From an uncultured Bifidobacterium sp. (GTDB lineage: Bacteria > Actinomycetota > Actinomycetes > Actinomycetales > Bifidobacteriaceae): a stretch of DNA of 64,000 nt. Shown one piece after another: positions 8,100-17,008 of the stretch. The DNA lies in contig NZ_CALYOY010000003.1 in assembly GCF_945269915.1 (NCBI RefSeq), positions 19,291 through 83,290 of the forward strand, written 5' to 3'. The position numbers and the translations under genes are program-made. Every line of letters begins with the position of its first letter. The first letter of the stretch is position 1. Below the pieces are notes generated by a model. It was not told where the DNA came from, searched no databases, and saw nothing but the letters and a program-made list of their open reading frames with translations.

Positions 8100-9506
8100 T
8101 CAGCCCTTGTCTTCGTCCTCGGTCTCCTCAGCGGAACCCGAGAGCTCGTCAGCCACGGCAGCCGCTGCCGAGGCGGCCTGGACGCTCTCGTCCTGGTCCT
8201 CCATGGACTCACCCTGCTCCTCGTCGGACCCCAGGAACCGACTCAGATCGACCTCGTTCCCCTCGGGATCCTTGAAGGTCACGGCCCGCATACCGGCCAG
8301 CATTCCCTTGGAACGACCGACCTCCTGGACGGCCGAACCCAGCTGGCCGTTCTGGACGATGGAGTTGATGAAGGCGGAGGGGTCCATCCCGTACTGCTGG
8401 GCGATCGATGCCAGGAAGTTGGTCACATCCACCTGGCTGACGCTGACCTCCATCTTCTCGGCCAGGGCGTCCAGGGTCATCTGGTCGCGCAGTTCCTTAT
8501 CGACGTTCTTCTCGGCCTCGGCCTTCTCGTCCTTGGTGGCCTTTTCGGGATCCTTGCCGGTGTTCTTGAGCTGCTCGGTCACCATGTTGGCCTCGATGCC
8601 CTTGGGGACGGGGATATCCAACCCCTCCTGGAGCTTGGCGATGAAGGCGTCACGGGCATCGGTGGCCTGACGTCCCTCGGCATCGCTCTCGCACTGCTTG
8701 CGCACATCGGCCTTGAGCTCGTCCAGGGTGTCGAACTCCGAGGCCTCCTTGGCGAATTCGTCATCCAGATCAGGCAGTTCCTCGGCCTTGACCGAGTTGA
8801 CCTTGACCTTGATCTGGGCCTTCTCTCCCTGATGGTCACCGGCCTCCAGGGTGCCCTCGAAGGTGGTCTCCTCGTCGGCGGACAGGCCGTCCAGAGCCTC
8901 ATCCAGTCCGTCGAGCATGGTGTTGGAGCCCAGCTCGTAGCTGATGCCCTGCTGGGAGTCCACGGACTCACCGTCGATGACGGCATCCAGGTCGATGCTG
9001 GCGTAATCGCCCTTCTTGGCGGGGCGATCGACACTGATCAGGGTGCCGAAGCGCTGACGGAGGTTGTCCAGGCGCTTGTCGACGTCCTCATCGCTGACCT
9101 CGGGCCTGCGGACCTCGACCTCCATTCCATCCAAGTCGGGCAGGTCAAACTTGGGGCGAATCTCCACCTCGGCAGTGAACTTCAGCTTGGTATCGTCCTT
9201 GGCGGACTGGGGTACGTCCTTGACGTCGATCTGAGGCTGGTCCATGGCATGCAGCTTCTTCTCGGCCAGGGCCTTGGAATAGATCTCGGGAACACCCGCA
9301 TTGATGGCCTCGCCGGCAACACTGGCGAATCCTACGCGCTGATCGATGATCGCTCCGGGCACATGCCCCTTGCGGAAGCCGGGGATGGTGACCTGCTTGC
9401 CGATCTCCTTGCGGGCCTGGTCCAGGTAAGGGTCCAGCTCGTCCTTGTCGACGGTGATTGTGAGCCTGACCTTGGTGGGCTCGAGGTTCCTGACGCTGAT
9501 TTTCAC
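8100..9506 (-). CDS. tig: Trigger factor (ribosome-associated chaperone and prolyl isomerase)
   Basis: Trigger factor binds the ribosome exit tunnel and holds nascent chains. The 468-residue protein has the ribosome-binding signature GFRKGHVPG near residue 45, a central FKBP-type PPIase domain (about 150-240), a helical C-terminal chaperone domain and a 50-residue acidic tail rich in E, D, S and A. The GTG at 9506 is taken as the start because GGAG lies eight bases before it; the TTG further upstream is part of that ribosome site. The tig-clpP-clpX neighbourhood is typical of bacteria. The acidic tail is common in actinobacterial homologues. Confidence 0.96.
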   Translation of the reverse strand: MKISVRNLEPTKVRLTITVDKDELDPYLDQARKEIGKQVTIPGFRKGHVPGAIIDQRVGFASVAGEAINAGVPEIYSKALAEKKLHAMDQPQIDVKDVPQSAKDDTKLKFTAEVEIRPKFDLPDLDGMEVEVRRPEVSDEDVDKRLDNLRQRFGTLISVDRPAKKGDYASIDLDAVIDGESVDSQQGISYELGSNTMLDGLDEALDGLSADEETTFEGTLEAGDHQGEKAQIKVKVNSVKAEELPDLDDEFAKEASEFDTLDELKADVRKQCESDAEGRQATDARDAFIAKLQEGLDIPVPKGIEANMVTEQLKNTGKDPEKATKDEKAEAEKNVDKELRDQMTLDALAEKMEVSVSQVDVTNFLASIAQQYGMDPSAFINSIVQNGQLGSAVQEVGRSKGMLAGMRAVTFKDPEGNEVDLSRFLGSDEEQGESMEDQDESVQAASAAAAVADELSGSAEETEDEDKG

Positions 9507-9555
9507 GCTGCGCTCCAATTCATCAAAACCGTTTGATCTGCCAGTAAGGCAACCG

Positions 9556-10905
9556 TTACATGATAGCTCGACTTAGGGACTCTGACAGGAGGGAAACCTG
9601 CCATGGTCGGGCTCCCTGCTCTGTCAGGAAGTCGGCGACATCCCTTTTGCCGGGTTCGTCGGTCCAGCAGAGGTTACGCAGGTATTTGGGCTTGATGAGG
9701 ACATCGGCCGGGGTATTGGTGTCCTGCCCTATACGGGCCACCATCCTGCGGGCCGCCTGAAGTCTGGCCATCCGGTCGGGATGGCGCTGTCGCCAGACCT
9801 GCATGGACCTGGGGGCGTTGTTCTGGTCCGTCTGCACCTTTGGCCCCATGGGGAGGTCCTCATCGGGTAGGTTCAGGGCCTCGATGATGGTCTCCCTCCA
9901 GATCCTGGGTCGAACCTGACGCTGGATGGGGGCATACCGCTCGAACATCTTGTCCTGCTCGCCTCCCGTGTGGATCCTGACCCGTTCATTCAGAGATCGG
10001 ACGGCTCGGAACTGGGCGGCGTTGTGGGGCTTGACCTGCGAGGCCATGATGATGGACTTGTCGGTCAGGAGGAGATTGGGGGCGATGTCGTACTCCCTGC
10101 CCAGCTGGTCCCTCTTGGTCCAGAGTGCCCTGGCCACGGCCAGGCCCCTTCTGTCATTACGCAGGGCACTGATATGGGATAAGTGCCGCCAGGGCTGCTC
10201 CTGCTTGGGTTTACCCTGGATCCGATCGGTCAGGAGCCATTCGAATTCCTGCCTGGCCCAGTCTTCCTTGCCCTGCCGGACAAGTTCCTTCTCCATGCAC
10301 TCCCGGAGGGGGTCCAAAAGCTCCACATCAAGGGCGGCATAGTTTCGCCAGTCCCTGGGCAGCGGCCGGTAGGACCAATCGGCCGCTGAATGTTCCTTGG
10401 CCAGGGAAAGCCCCAGGAAGTGCTCGGTCACCGCGGACAGGCCGAAATGCCTGAGATTGAGCAGCCGGGCGGCCAGCTCCGTATCGAAGAGGGACGAGGG
10501 CCTCATACCCAGATCATGGAAACCGGGCAGGTCCTGAGGAGAATCGTGGATGATCCACTGGACACCTTCCACGGCCTGGTTGAAGTCATTCCAGTCGCAT
10601 CCCGCCCGGTTCAAGGCCGGCGGGTCCAGAAGGATGATCCGGGAGGAACCACGTTTGAACTGAACCAGATAATCATCATGCCCATAGCGAAATCCGGAGG
10701 CACGTTCCGCATCGGCACCCAGGGCCCCGTCAGCCAGGGAGAGATCTCGACAGGCCTTGACGAATCCCTGCCGATCATCGACGACCTGGGGAACACCGCC
10801 CCGCGGCTCGGTCAGCAGCTGAGATCGTTTGTCGATTGACTGTCTCGGTTTTGCACGGCACCGGTAGCGGACGGTCACGTCCTCTCGACGGGCATTATCC
10901 TCCAT
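9556..10905 (-). CDS. rnd: Ribonuclease D-like 3'-5' exoribonuclease
   Basis: This 449-residue protein fits the RNase D family that trims the 3' ends of tRNA and other small RNAs. The DEDD nuclease domain (about 45-230) contains DAE near the first motif, FDTELAARLL for the second and YAALDVELL for the last with the catalytic tyrosine/aspartate pattern. An HRDC nucleic-acid-binding domain follows at about 255-335. The C-terminal 100 residues are typical of actinobacterial members. It lies 49 bases upstream of tig on the same strand. The ATG at 10905 has only a weak ribosome site. Confidence 0.88.
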   Translation of the reverse strand: MEDNARREDVTVRYRCRAKPRQSIDKRSQLLTEPRGGVPQVVDDRQGFVKACRDLSLADGALGADAERASGFRYGHDDYLVQFKRGSSRIILLDPPALNRAGCDWNDFNQAVEGVQWIIHDSPQDLPGFHDLGMRPSSLFDTELAARLLNLRHFGLSAVTEHFLGLSLAKEHSAADWSYRPLPRDWRNYAALDVELLDPLRECMEKELVRQGKEDWARQEFEWLLTDRIQGKPKQEQPWRHLSHISALRNDRRGLAVARALWTKRDQLGREYDIAPNLLLTDKSIIMASQVKPHNAAQFRAVRSLNERVRIHTGGEQDKMFERYAPIQRQVRPRIWRETIIEALNLPDEDLPMGPKVQTDQNNAPRSMQVWRQRHPDRMARLQAARRMVARIGQDTNTPADVLIKPKYLRNLCWTDEPGKRDVADFLTEQGARPWQVSLLSESLSRAIM

Positions 10906-10969
10906 ACCTGTTCTCTTTCCGGAGGTGCCTCACCTGGGTCCTCGCACGGCAGAAAGCATAGCCCAAGAA

Positions 10970-11005
10970 GAAGACCCCGCCAACTTGATGGTCGTCGGGG
11001 TCTTC
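10970..11005 (-). terminator. Terminator of the pfl genes
   Basis: The 10-bp stem GAAGACCCCG / CGGGGTCTTC encloses a 16-base loop just past the pflA stop codon. Confidence 0.7.
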
Positions 11006-11015
11006 CGTTCCATGA

Positions 11016-11897
11016 TCAGTACACCACGAAACCATGGGCTTCGAACTGCTCGGTCACACGCTTCTTCAAGGACGCCGAGGGGCCCTTGGCATCCTCCAAG
11101 GGGTAGGGAATGCGCAACTCATGCCACTTCGGCCTGCCCAGCTGGTGGAAGGGCAGAACATCGATGTGCTCGATGGCATCCTTGAACTGCTCACAGACCT
11201 CGGCCACCTTTTCCACGTTCTCCTCCGAGTCGGTCAATCCAGGGACCAGAACGAACCGTACCCAGATCTTGCTGCCGCGCTCGGCCAGCCTCTTGCCGAA
11301 GGCGATGGTCGGGGCCAGGGTGCCACCGGTGACTTTCTGGTAGGTCTCCTCGTCACCCGACTTGACATCCAGCAGGCAGAGATCGATGTCGTCGATCATC
11401 TCGTCCGTGTAGTTGCGGTTGAGGAAGCCTGAGGTATCGAGACAGGTGTGGACACCCATCTCCTTGGCTGCACGGAAGACCCTGGACACGAAGGCCCCCT
11501 GCATCATGGATTCGCCACCGCTGAAGGTGATACCGCCTCCTGTGGCCTTGAAGAGGTCCTGGTAACGGGCCACCTTGTCGATCATGGCCTGGAGATAGAC
11601 GGGCTGCCCGTCACGCATCTTCCAGGTATCAGGGTTCTGGCAGTACTGGCACCGGAGTGGGCAACCACTCATGAATACCGTCATCCTGGTGCCCGGTCCA
11701 TCCACCGAGGTGTTGATGTCCCAGGAATGCACAAAACCGATATCGCCTGTTCTCAAGGCTGCCATCCGGTCGTGCCGGTCCAACCCTATAGGTGACTCAA
11801 ACCCTGATAATCCCCCCATCAGGGTCTGGCTCTGGTATGCCTTGGACTCCTTGAGCATATGCGGCTGGGTGGTGTGGAAGGTCATGGCCTCCGTCAT
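11016..11897 (-). CDS. pflA: Pyruvate formate-lyase-activating enzyme
   Basis: This radical SAM enzyme installs the glycyl radical on PflB using S-adenosylmethionine and a [4Fe-4S] cluster. The 293-residue protein has the cluster motif CPLRCQYC (CX3CX2C) near residue 85 and the SAM-binding GGE motif in TFSGGESMMQ. An N-terminal extension of about 45 residues precedes the usual start of the family (GFVHSWDINTSVDGPG). AGGAGG lies five bases before the ATG at 11897. It follows pflB with a 96-base gap containing a strong hairpin, so its level is probably set lower than pflB. The enzyme is oxygen sensitive, in line with anaerobic life. Confidence 0.95.
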   Translation of the reverse strand: MTEAMTFHTTQPHMLKESKAYQSQTLMGGLSGFESPIGLDRHDRMAALRTGDIGFVHSWDINTSVDGPGTRMTVFMSGCPLRCQYCQNPDTWKMRDGQPVYLQAMIDKVARYQDLFKATGGGITFSGGESMMQGAFVSRVFRAAKEMGVHTCLDTSGFLNRNYTDEMIDDIDLCLLDVKSGDEETYQKVTGGTLAPTIAFGKRLAERGSKIWVRFVLVPGLTDSEENVEKVAEVCEQFKDAIEHIDVLPFHQLGRPKWHELRIPYPLEDAKGPSASLKKRVTEQFEAHGFVVY

Positions 11898-11920
11898 TGG
11901 AACCTCCTGACTACGAAAAT

Positions 11921-11954
11921 GAAGGGAGGCGGGGTATCTGCCCCGCCCCCCTTC
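11921..11954 (-). terminator. Hairpin between pflB and pflA
   Basis: A 14-bp stem with one mismatch (arms 11921-11934 and 11941-11954) and a six-base loop lies 40 bases past the pflB stop. On the minus strand the 3' arm is followed by ATTTTCG. It probably terminates a fraction of pflB transcripts or protects their 3' ends. Confidence 0.65.
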
Positions 11955-11993
11955 GGCTCACCGTCTTTCAACGGGTCGGACCACTGAAATCAA

Positions 11994-14369
11994 TCAGTCG
12001 GTCACGGCACCCTGATGGAAGGTACGAGAGATGACGTCAAGCTGCTGCTCACGTGTCAGCTTGACGAAGTTGACCGCATAACCCGAGACGCGCACGGTCA
12101 GATGCGGGTACTTCTCGGGGTGCTCGACTGCATCCTCAAGCTGCTCCTTGCGCAGGACGTTGATGTTGGCGTGGTAGAGCCCGTGTCCGTTGCCGGCATC
12201 CAGGATGCCCACCAGATTGTTGATCCGCTCGTCCTCATCACGACCCAGACCGTCAGGAGTGATCGTGTTGGTCAGCGAGATGCCATCGAGCGCATCGTCA
12301 TAGTCGATCTTGCCGACGGAGAACATGGAGGGCAGCATGCCGTGGGAATCCATGCCGTTCTCGGGGTTGGCACCAGGTGCATACGGGGTACCCTTCTTGT
12401 GGCCCGAGGGGAAGGAGCCGGTGTTCTTGCCATATTCCACGTTGGAGGTGATAGTCAGAATGGACTGGGTCGGCACGGCGCCACGGTAGACGGGCAGGCG
12501 CTTGACCTGACCCATGACTGTGGAGACGGCCCACTTGGCCAGATCATCGGCGCGGTCATCGTCATTACCGTAGATCGGGAACTCGCCGACCGTCTTGTAG
12601 TTGACGATCAGGTCGTCGTCGGCACCCTCGACATACTCCGGGGTGCCCTTGGCATCCTTGTTGTAGATCGGGTAGACCTTGGCGTACTTGATGGCGGACA
12701 GTGAGTCGGCGGCAATCGACAGGCCGGACATACCGCAACCGAGGGTACGGTAGACCTCCTTGTCGTGCAGGGCCATCTCGATGGACTCATATGCATACTT
12801 ATCATGCATGTAGTGGATGATGTTCAGAGCCTCGACATAGGTCTCGCTCAGCCACTCCAGAGCCTTCTCGTAGTTGTCCTTGACCTCCTGGAAGTCCAGG
12901 GAGCCGTCCTCCTTGGGGGTTACGGGCTTGACGATGCCCTCATCGATGACCTGCATACCGGTCATCTCGTCACGCCCGCCGTTCATGGCGTAGAGCAGTG
13001 CCTTGGCGGAGTTCACACGGGCACCGAAGAACTGCATCTGCTTGCCGACCCTCATCGGGGAGACGCAGCAGGCGATGGCTGCATCGTCGCCCCAGTGGGC
13101 GCGGATGTCCTTGTCGGACTCGTACTGGATGGCCGAGGTGTCGATGGAGATACGGGCGCAGAAGCGCTTGTAGCCCTCAGGCAGCTTCGGATCCCAGAAG
13201 ATCGTGATGTTGGGCTCAGGACCGGGCCCAAGATGCTCCAGGGTCAGGGTGGCCAGCAGGCGGAAGGAGGTCTTGGTGACCAGCGGACGGCCGTCGTCGC
13301 CGAAGCCTGCATCCGACCAGGTTGCCCAATAGGGATCACCGGAGAAGATATTGTCGTAGTCCTTGGTACGCAGGAAGCGGACGATACGCAGCTTCATGAC
13401 GATGTTGTCGATGATCTCCTGGGCGTCGGTCTCGTCGATCAGACCCTTCTGGAAGTCCCGCTCGAAGTAGATGTCGAAGAAGGCCGAAAGACGACCGATG
13501 GACATGGCCGCGCCATCCTGGCTCTTGACGGATGCCAAGTATGCCATGTAGGTCCACTGGACGGCTTCCTTGGCGTTCTGAGCTGGACGGCTCAAATCCA
13601 GGCCATACTCCTGACCCAGCTTCAGCAGCTGCTTCAGGGCCTTGATCTGCTCGGCGTGTTCCTCGCGGAAGCGAATCCAGTGCTCGATCTCTTCCTCGGT
13701 GAAGTCATTGCGGTATGGAATCGAATCCTTGTCGGCCTGCTTGCGGGCAATCAGCTCGTTGATGCCGTACAGGGCCACGCGACGGTAATCGCCGATGATG
13801 CGGCCACGGCCGTAGGAATCAGGGAGACCGGTGAGGATCTTGTTGTGGCGGGCCAGCTTAATCCGCTTGGTGTAGACGTCGAAGACACCATCATTGTGGG
13901 TCTTGCGATACCTGGTGAAGATCTTCTTGATCTCCGGATCGGGCTCCTTGCCGGCCTCCTTGATGGCCTGTTCGACCATGCGCCAACCACCGTTGGGCAT
14001 CATGGCGCGCTTGCAGGGAACGTCGGTCTGCAGGCCGACGATGACATTATCCTGTGTTTCATCAGCCGACTTGCCGTCAATGTATCCGGCGGGAAAAGCG
14101 TCGATACCGGCGGGTGTGTGAGTGTCTACATCGTAAACGCGCTGCTTGCGCTCGACGGCAAGGAAATTGTCGTCGAGATATTTCCACAGGAACTTGGTCT
14201 TCTCGGTGGCAGGCGCCAGGAAGGATTCATCACCCAGATAGGGGGTGTAGTTCTTTTGAATAAAGTCACGGACGTCGATGTTCTTCTTCCAGTCTTCACC
14301 CTTGAAGCTGTCCCAAGCCTTGGCTTGCAGCTCATCGGGTGAGACTGACATGGTCTCAACTGCTGTCAT
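11994..14369 (-). CDS. pflB: Formate C-acetyltransferase (pyruvate formate-lyase)
   Basis: PflB cleaves pyruvate with CoA to acetyl-CoA and formate under anaerobic conditions. The 791-residue protein has the catalytic cysteine pair C434-C435 in IACCVSPM and the glycyl radical glycine near residue 763 in [10 protein letters not shown], and the length is normal. The ATG at 14369 has AAGGAG seven bases upstream. In bifidobacteria this reaction draws pyruvate away from lactate and gives extra ATP through acetate. The upstream region has a TATACT -10 box and a TGTGA-N6-TCACG dyad that may link expression to redox state or carbon supply. pflA follows directly. Confidence 0.98.
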   Translation of the reverse strand: MTAVETMSVSPDELQAKAWDSFKGEDWKKNIDVRDFIQKNYTPYLGDESFLAPATEKTKFLWKYLDDNFLAVERKQRVYDVDTHTPAGIDAFPAGYIDGKSADETQDNVIVGLQTDVPCKRAMMPNGGWRMVEQAIKEAGKEPDPEIKKIFTRYRKTHNDGVFDVYTKRIKLARHNKILTGLPDSYGRGRIIGDYRRVALYGINELIARKQADKDSIPYRNDFTEEEIEHWIRFREEHAEQIKALKQLLKLGQEYGLDLSRPAQNAKEAVQWTYMAYLASVKSQDGAAMSIGRLSAFFDIYFERDFQKGLIDETDAQEIIDNIVMKLRIVRFLRTKDYDNIFSGDPYWATWSDAGFGDDGRPLVTKTSFRLLATLTLEHLGPGPEPNITIFWDPKLPEGYKRFCARISIDTSAIQYESDKDIRAHWGDDAAIACCVSPMRVGKQMQFFGARVNSAKALLYAMNGGRDEMTGMQVIDEGIVKPVTPKEDGSLDFQEVKDNYEKALEWLSETYVEALNIIHYMHDKYAYESIEMALHDKEVYRTLGCGMSGLSIAADSLSAIKYAKVYPIYNKDAKGTPEYVEGADDDLIVNYKTVGEFPIYGNDDDRADDLAKWAVSTVMGQVKRLPVYRGAVPTQSILTITSNVEYGKNTGSFPSGHKKGTPYAPGANPENGMDSHGMLPSMFSVGKIDYDDALDGISLTNTITPDGLGRDEDERINNLVGILDAGNGHGLYHANINVLRKEQLEDAVEHPEKYPHLTVRVSGYAVNFVKLTREQQLDVISRTFHQGAVTD

Positions 14370-14423
14370 ACTCAACTCCTTGTTGATATGTCAATGGCGC
14401 TTCCTCACACCACTGTTACGTCC

Positions 14424-14478
14424 AGTATAGGGTGGGGATTGACGCCGAAAGTCGGCCATGGACGTGAGCTTTGTCACA
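14424..14478 (-). promoter_or_regulatory. pflB promoter with Rex/Crp-like dyad
   Basis: A -10 box TATACT (14429-14424) has no good -35. Upstream are the inverted repeat GCCGA-N3-TCGGC (14444-14456) and the dyad TGTGA-CAAAGC-TCACG (14478-14463), centred about 53 bases before the expected start site. TGTGA-N6-TCACA is shared by Rex and Crp/GlxR-type operators; only one of ten half-site bases differs. The remaining DNA to 14600 shows no gene. Confidence 0.5.
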
Positions 14479-14599
14479 TTGAGCCAACCGAGTCTTGAAG
14501 CTTCCCCTTACAAGCGTTGACGAGGGACCTTCGTCGTAAAAGCAAGACGACAACCTGGATTTCAGGTCCAAGCGATTGACTCCATCTGCACTCCGGGCC

Positions 14600-14631
14600 A
14601 AAACGAAGCGGCCCTGCGGCGGGCATCGCTT
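14600..14631 (-). terminator. Terminator of the SPOR-like gene
   Basis: On the minus strand the stem AAGCG..GCCC / GGGC..CGCTT (two-base bulge, six-base loop) is followed by CG and TTTT. This is a plausible intrinsic terminator immediately after the stop at 14635. Confidence 0.6.
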
Positions 14632-14634
14632 TTC

Positions 14635-14880
14635 TCAGTCCTGACCCTGGTCCCGATCTCCGCCGGTTGATGACCCGTTCGGGTCTCCCTCCCATTGTCG
14701 GCGCCAACGCCGGTCCTCTTCCTCCCAGACCTTGTTGCGCTTCTTGGCGATCTTCCACGCATCAAGTGCGTCCTCATAGGAAGGGTAGGGACCCATCCGG
14801 TAGTCCGATGGCGACAGTTTGCCCAATTCGGGCTTACCCGTCACCGTGTTGAGAAACCACTCGCCCTGCTGCTCAGCCAT
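14635..14880 (-). CDS. Small SPOR-domain-like protein
   Basis: This 81-residue soluble protein reads WFLNTVTGKPELG, then RMGPYPSYEDALDAWKIAKK, followed by a charged C-terminus. Proteins of this shape are widespread in bifidobacteria and are usually labelled SPOR domain-containing; the function is unknown and the assignment is a weak similarity to peptidoglycan-binding repeats. There is no signal peptide. The ATG at 14880 has an ideal AAGGAGG five bases upstream, which excludes a longer frame. It sits between nadE and pflB with its own terminator and is probably monocistronic. Confidence 0.8.
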   Translation of the reverse strand: MAEQQGEWFLNTVTGKPELGKLSPSDYRMGPYPSYEDALDAWKIAKKRNKVWEEEDRRWRRQWEGDPNGSSTGGDRDQGQD

Positions 14881-15003
14881 GATCGCCTCCTTGCCGATGA
14901 ACCTGGTGGAATCAGATCCCGCCAGGCCCAGATACCACTTCTGGCACCGAATCATCCTCCGAGAATATGAGCGGCCCGGCCCGCCCTGAATCACTGCTTC
15001 GCA

Positions 15004-16686
15004 TCACTCCCTGAAGGCATTGGTGATGGGCAGGCGGCGGTCACGACCGAAAGCCAGCGAGGTGACCTTGGGCCCCAGGGGGTACTGGCGCCGCTTCCAT
15101 TCTGCCCGGTCCACCAGACGCATGACCGTGTTGACGGTTTCGGGGTCGAATCCGTCGGCAAGGAGATCCTCACGACCGTGCGCCTTCTCGATATAAGCCT
15201 CGAGCACCTGGTCCAGGAGGGCGTAATCAGGCAGGGAGTCGGAATCCTTCTGCCCCTCGCGCAACTCCGCCGATGGCGGTTTAACAATGGAATTGACCGG
15301 AATGGGTTCGACCTGACCATGGAGCTTGGCCTCCTGGTTGCGCCACCTGGCCAGTTCCCAGACCCTGGTCTTCAAGAGGTCCTTGATGGGCGCATACCCG
15401 CCCACCGCGTCTCCGTAGATGGTCGAATACCCGCAGGCCAACTCGGACTTGTTCCCGGTGGCCAGGGCCAGGAGGTCCTTGGAATTGGAATAGGCCATGA
15501 CGATGACCCCGCGAATACGGGCCTGGATGTTCTCCTCGGCCACCCCCTCCAGATGAAGCTCATCCTGGAAGGCATCGAACTCGGAGCCGATCGCCTTGAC
15601 CTCATAATGCAGACCCAGTCGTTGGGCCAGGTCTGCGGCATCGTCACGCGACCCCTCGGAGGAGTATCGGCTGGGCATGGAGATGCCCCATATATTGGAG
15701 CCGCCACAGGCGTCCGCGGCAATAGCCGCCACCAGGGCCGAATCGATTCCCCCGGACAGACCCAGGCAGACCCCTGTGAAATGGTTCTTGACCATGTAGT
15801 CCTTGAGTCCAAGCACGCAGGCCCGGTAGACCTCCTCATCGCCGGGAAGGTCATCGGCCAGAAGCGATCTGACCGGCTGGGCGGATGCCCCCGACTCCCC
15901 CGAGGCCGACAGGGCCCAGTACCCCAGGTGCTCCACGAACTGGGGGGAATGCTCCAGGATGGCCCCATCGGCATCCACCACGAAACTGCCACCGTCAAAG
16001 ACCAGATCATCCTGGCCGCCCACTTGGTTGACATAGATGACCGGAGCCTTGACCTGACGGGCGCGCTTGGCCGCCAGTTCCCGGCGGACGTGCCCCTTGC
16101 CCTCCTCGAAGGGCGACCCGTTGATGGTGACCAGAAGATCGATGCCCTTGGCGGCCATGTCGCTGATGGGGCCGCCCTCCTGCCAAATGTCCTCACAGAT
16201 GGCCAGGCCGATGCGCCGCCCTTTGATGTCGAGGATGACGCTCTTTTCCCCGGGCGTGAAGATTCGATACTCGTCGAAAACCCCGTAATTGGGCAGGAAG
16301 TGCTTGTCGTATCCCGCCCAGACCAGACCATCGTGGAGGACGACCATGCGATTGCGCGGTCGGTCATGCTCCCGGTCGGTCCCGACGGTGCCGACCACCA
16401 CATAGGGGTCACCCAGATCCGCATCCTTCAGGTCCCTTGCCAACTGGTCGGCCCTGGCCCATGCGGCCCGGCGGAAGGTGGCCCGGAAGGCCAGATCCTC
16501 AATCGGATACCCGGTCAGGGTCATCTCGGGGAAGATCACCATGTCGGCTTTCCGGGAGGCGGCTTTGCGGCAATAATCCATGACCTTCGCGGCGTTGCCG
16601 TCCAGGTCGCCAACACAGGTGTCGATCTGCGCCAAGGCCACCAGAAGGGAGCCATCCGATGATTGATCGCGTTCTTCCATACTCAT
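15004..16686 (-). CDS. nadE: Glutamine-dependent NAD+ synthetase
   Basis: The enzyme amidates nicotinic acid adenine dinucleotide to NAD using glutamine and ATP. The 560-residue protein joins an N-terminal nitrilase-type glutaminase (E in FPEMTLTGYP, cysteine in LAICEDIW) to a C-terminal synthetase with the P-loop LSGGIDSALV near residue 310 and the ATP-pyrophosphatase fold. Length fits the two-domain form. There is no Shine-Dalgarno before the ATG at 16686; instead TAGAAT lies seven bases upstream, so the mRNA may be leaderless. Together with nadK it supplies the pyridine nucleotide pool. Confidence 0.96.
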   Translation of the reverse strand: MSMEERDQSSDGSLLVALAQIDTCVGDLDGNAAKVMDYCRKAASRKADMVIFPEMTLTGYPIEDLAFRATFRRAAWARADQLARDLKDADLGDPYVVVGTVGTDREHDRPRNRMVVLHDGLVWAGYDKHFLPNYGVFDEYRIFTPGEKSVILDIKGRRIGLAICEDIWQEGGPISDMAAKGIDLLVTINGSPFEEGKGHVRRELAAKRARQVKAPVIYVNQVGGQDDLVFDGGSFVVDADGAILEHSPQFVEHLGYWALSASGESGASAQPVRSLLADDLPGDEEVYRACVLGLKDYMVKNHFTGVCLGLSGGIDSALVAAIAADACGGSNIWGISMPSRYSSEGSRDDAADLAQRLGLHYEVKAIGSEFDAFQDELHLEGVAEENIQARIRGVIVMAYSNSKDLLALATGNKSELACGYSTIYGDAVGGYAPIKDLLKTRVWELARWRNQEAKLHGQVEPIPVNSIVKPPSAELREGQKDSDSLPDYALLDQVLEAYIEKAHGREDLLADGFDPETVNTVMRLVDRAEWKRRQYPLGPKVTSLAFGRDRRLPITNAFRE

Positions 16687-17008
16687 ACTGGCGATTCTAA
16701 ACCGAAGAGGTGCCGGGAAGGGGCAACCGCGCCGAATTCCTTTCCCGCTCCAGTGCCGAACCGTCCGGCTCGGCGTGAGAACCGGGAACCAATCTTGGGA
16801 TCACGCCTCACCTATCCAGGCGGATCTGCTCCAGCAGGCTCAGGACCGGTGCTGACGACGCCGGACGATCAGGCCGACGCTGGTGAACGGTCACGCAAGG
16901 TGACATCGGCGACAATCACGTCAGCGACTCGGACCGGTCACGCCGACGACTCCGGAACGATCCCGGAACGCGACGTGACCACTCGGGGCCGGTCCTGCAT
17001 GCGGTATA
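16687..17008. other. Intergenic region between nadE and the exporter gene
   Basis: About 320 bases without a supportable gene. It holds the nadE -10 box TAGAAT (16699-16694), two copies of GGTCACGC (16889-16896 and 16936-16943) and an inverted partner CGTGACC (16974-16980) that with the second copy forms a 7-bp stem around a 31-base loop. This could end the exporter transcript. No tRNA-like fold was seen. Confidence 0.5.
16694..16699 (-). promoter_or_regulatory. Candidate -10 box of a leaderless nadE transcript
   Basis: TAGAAT on the minus strand ends seven bases before the nadE ATG, the spacing at which transcription would start on the start codon itself. No ribosome site lies between them. 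Confidence 0.5.

Noticed and set aside
12765..14342. A 525-codon open frame on the plus strand opposite pflB
   Set aside because: It is fully antisense to pflB, which has conserved active-site motifs, and its own translation has no recognisable domain. High GC leaves long antisense frames open.
14416..14601. A 61-codon minus-strand frame upstream of pflB
   Set aside because: It lies over the predicted pflB regulatory region, lacks a ribosome site and has no recognisable pattern.
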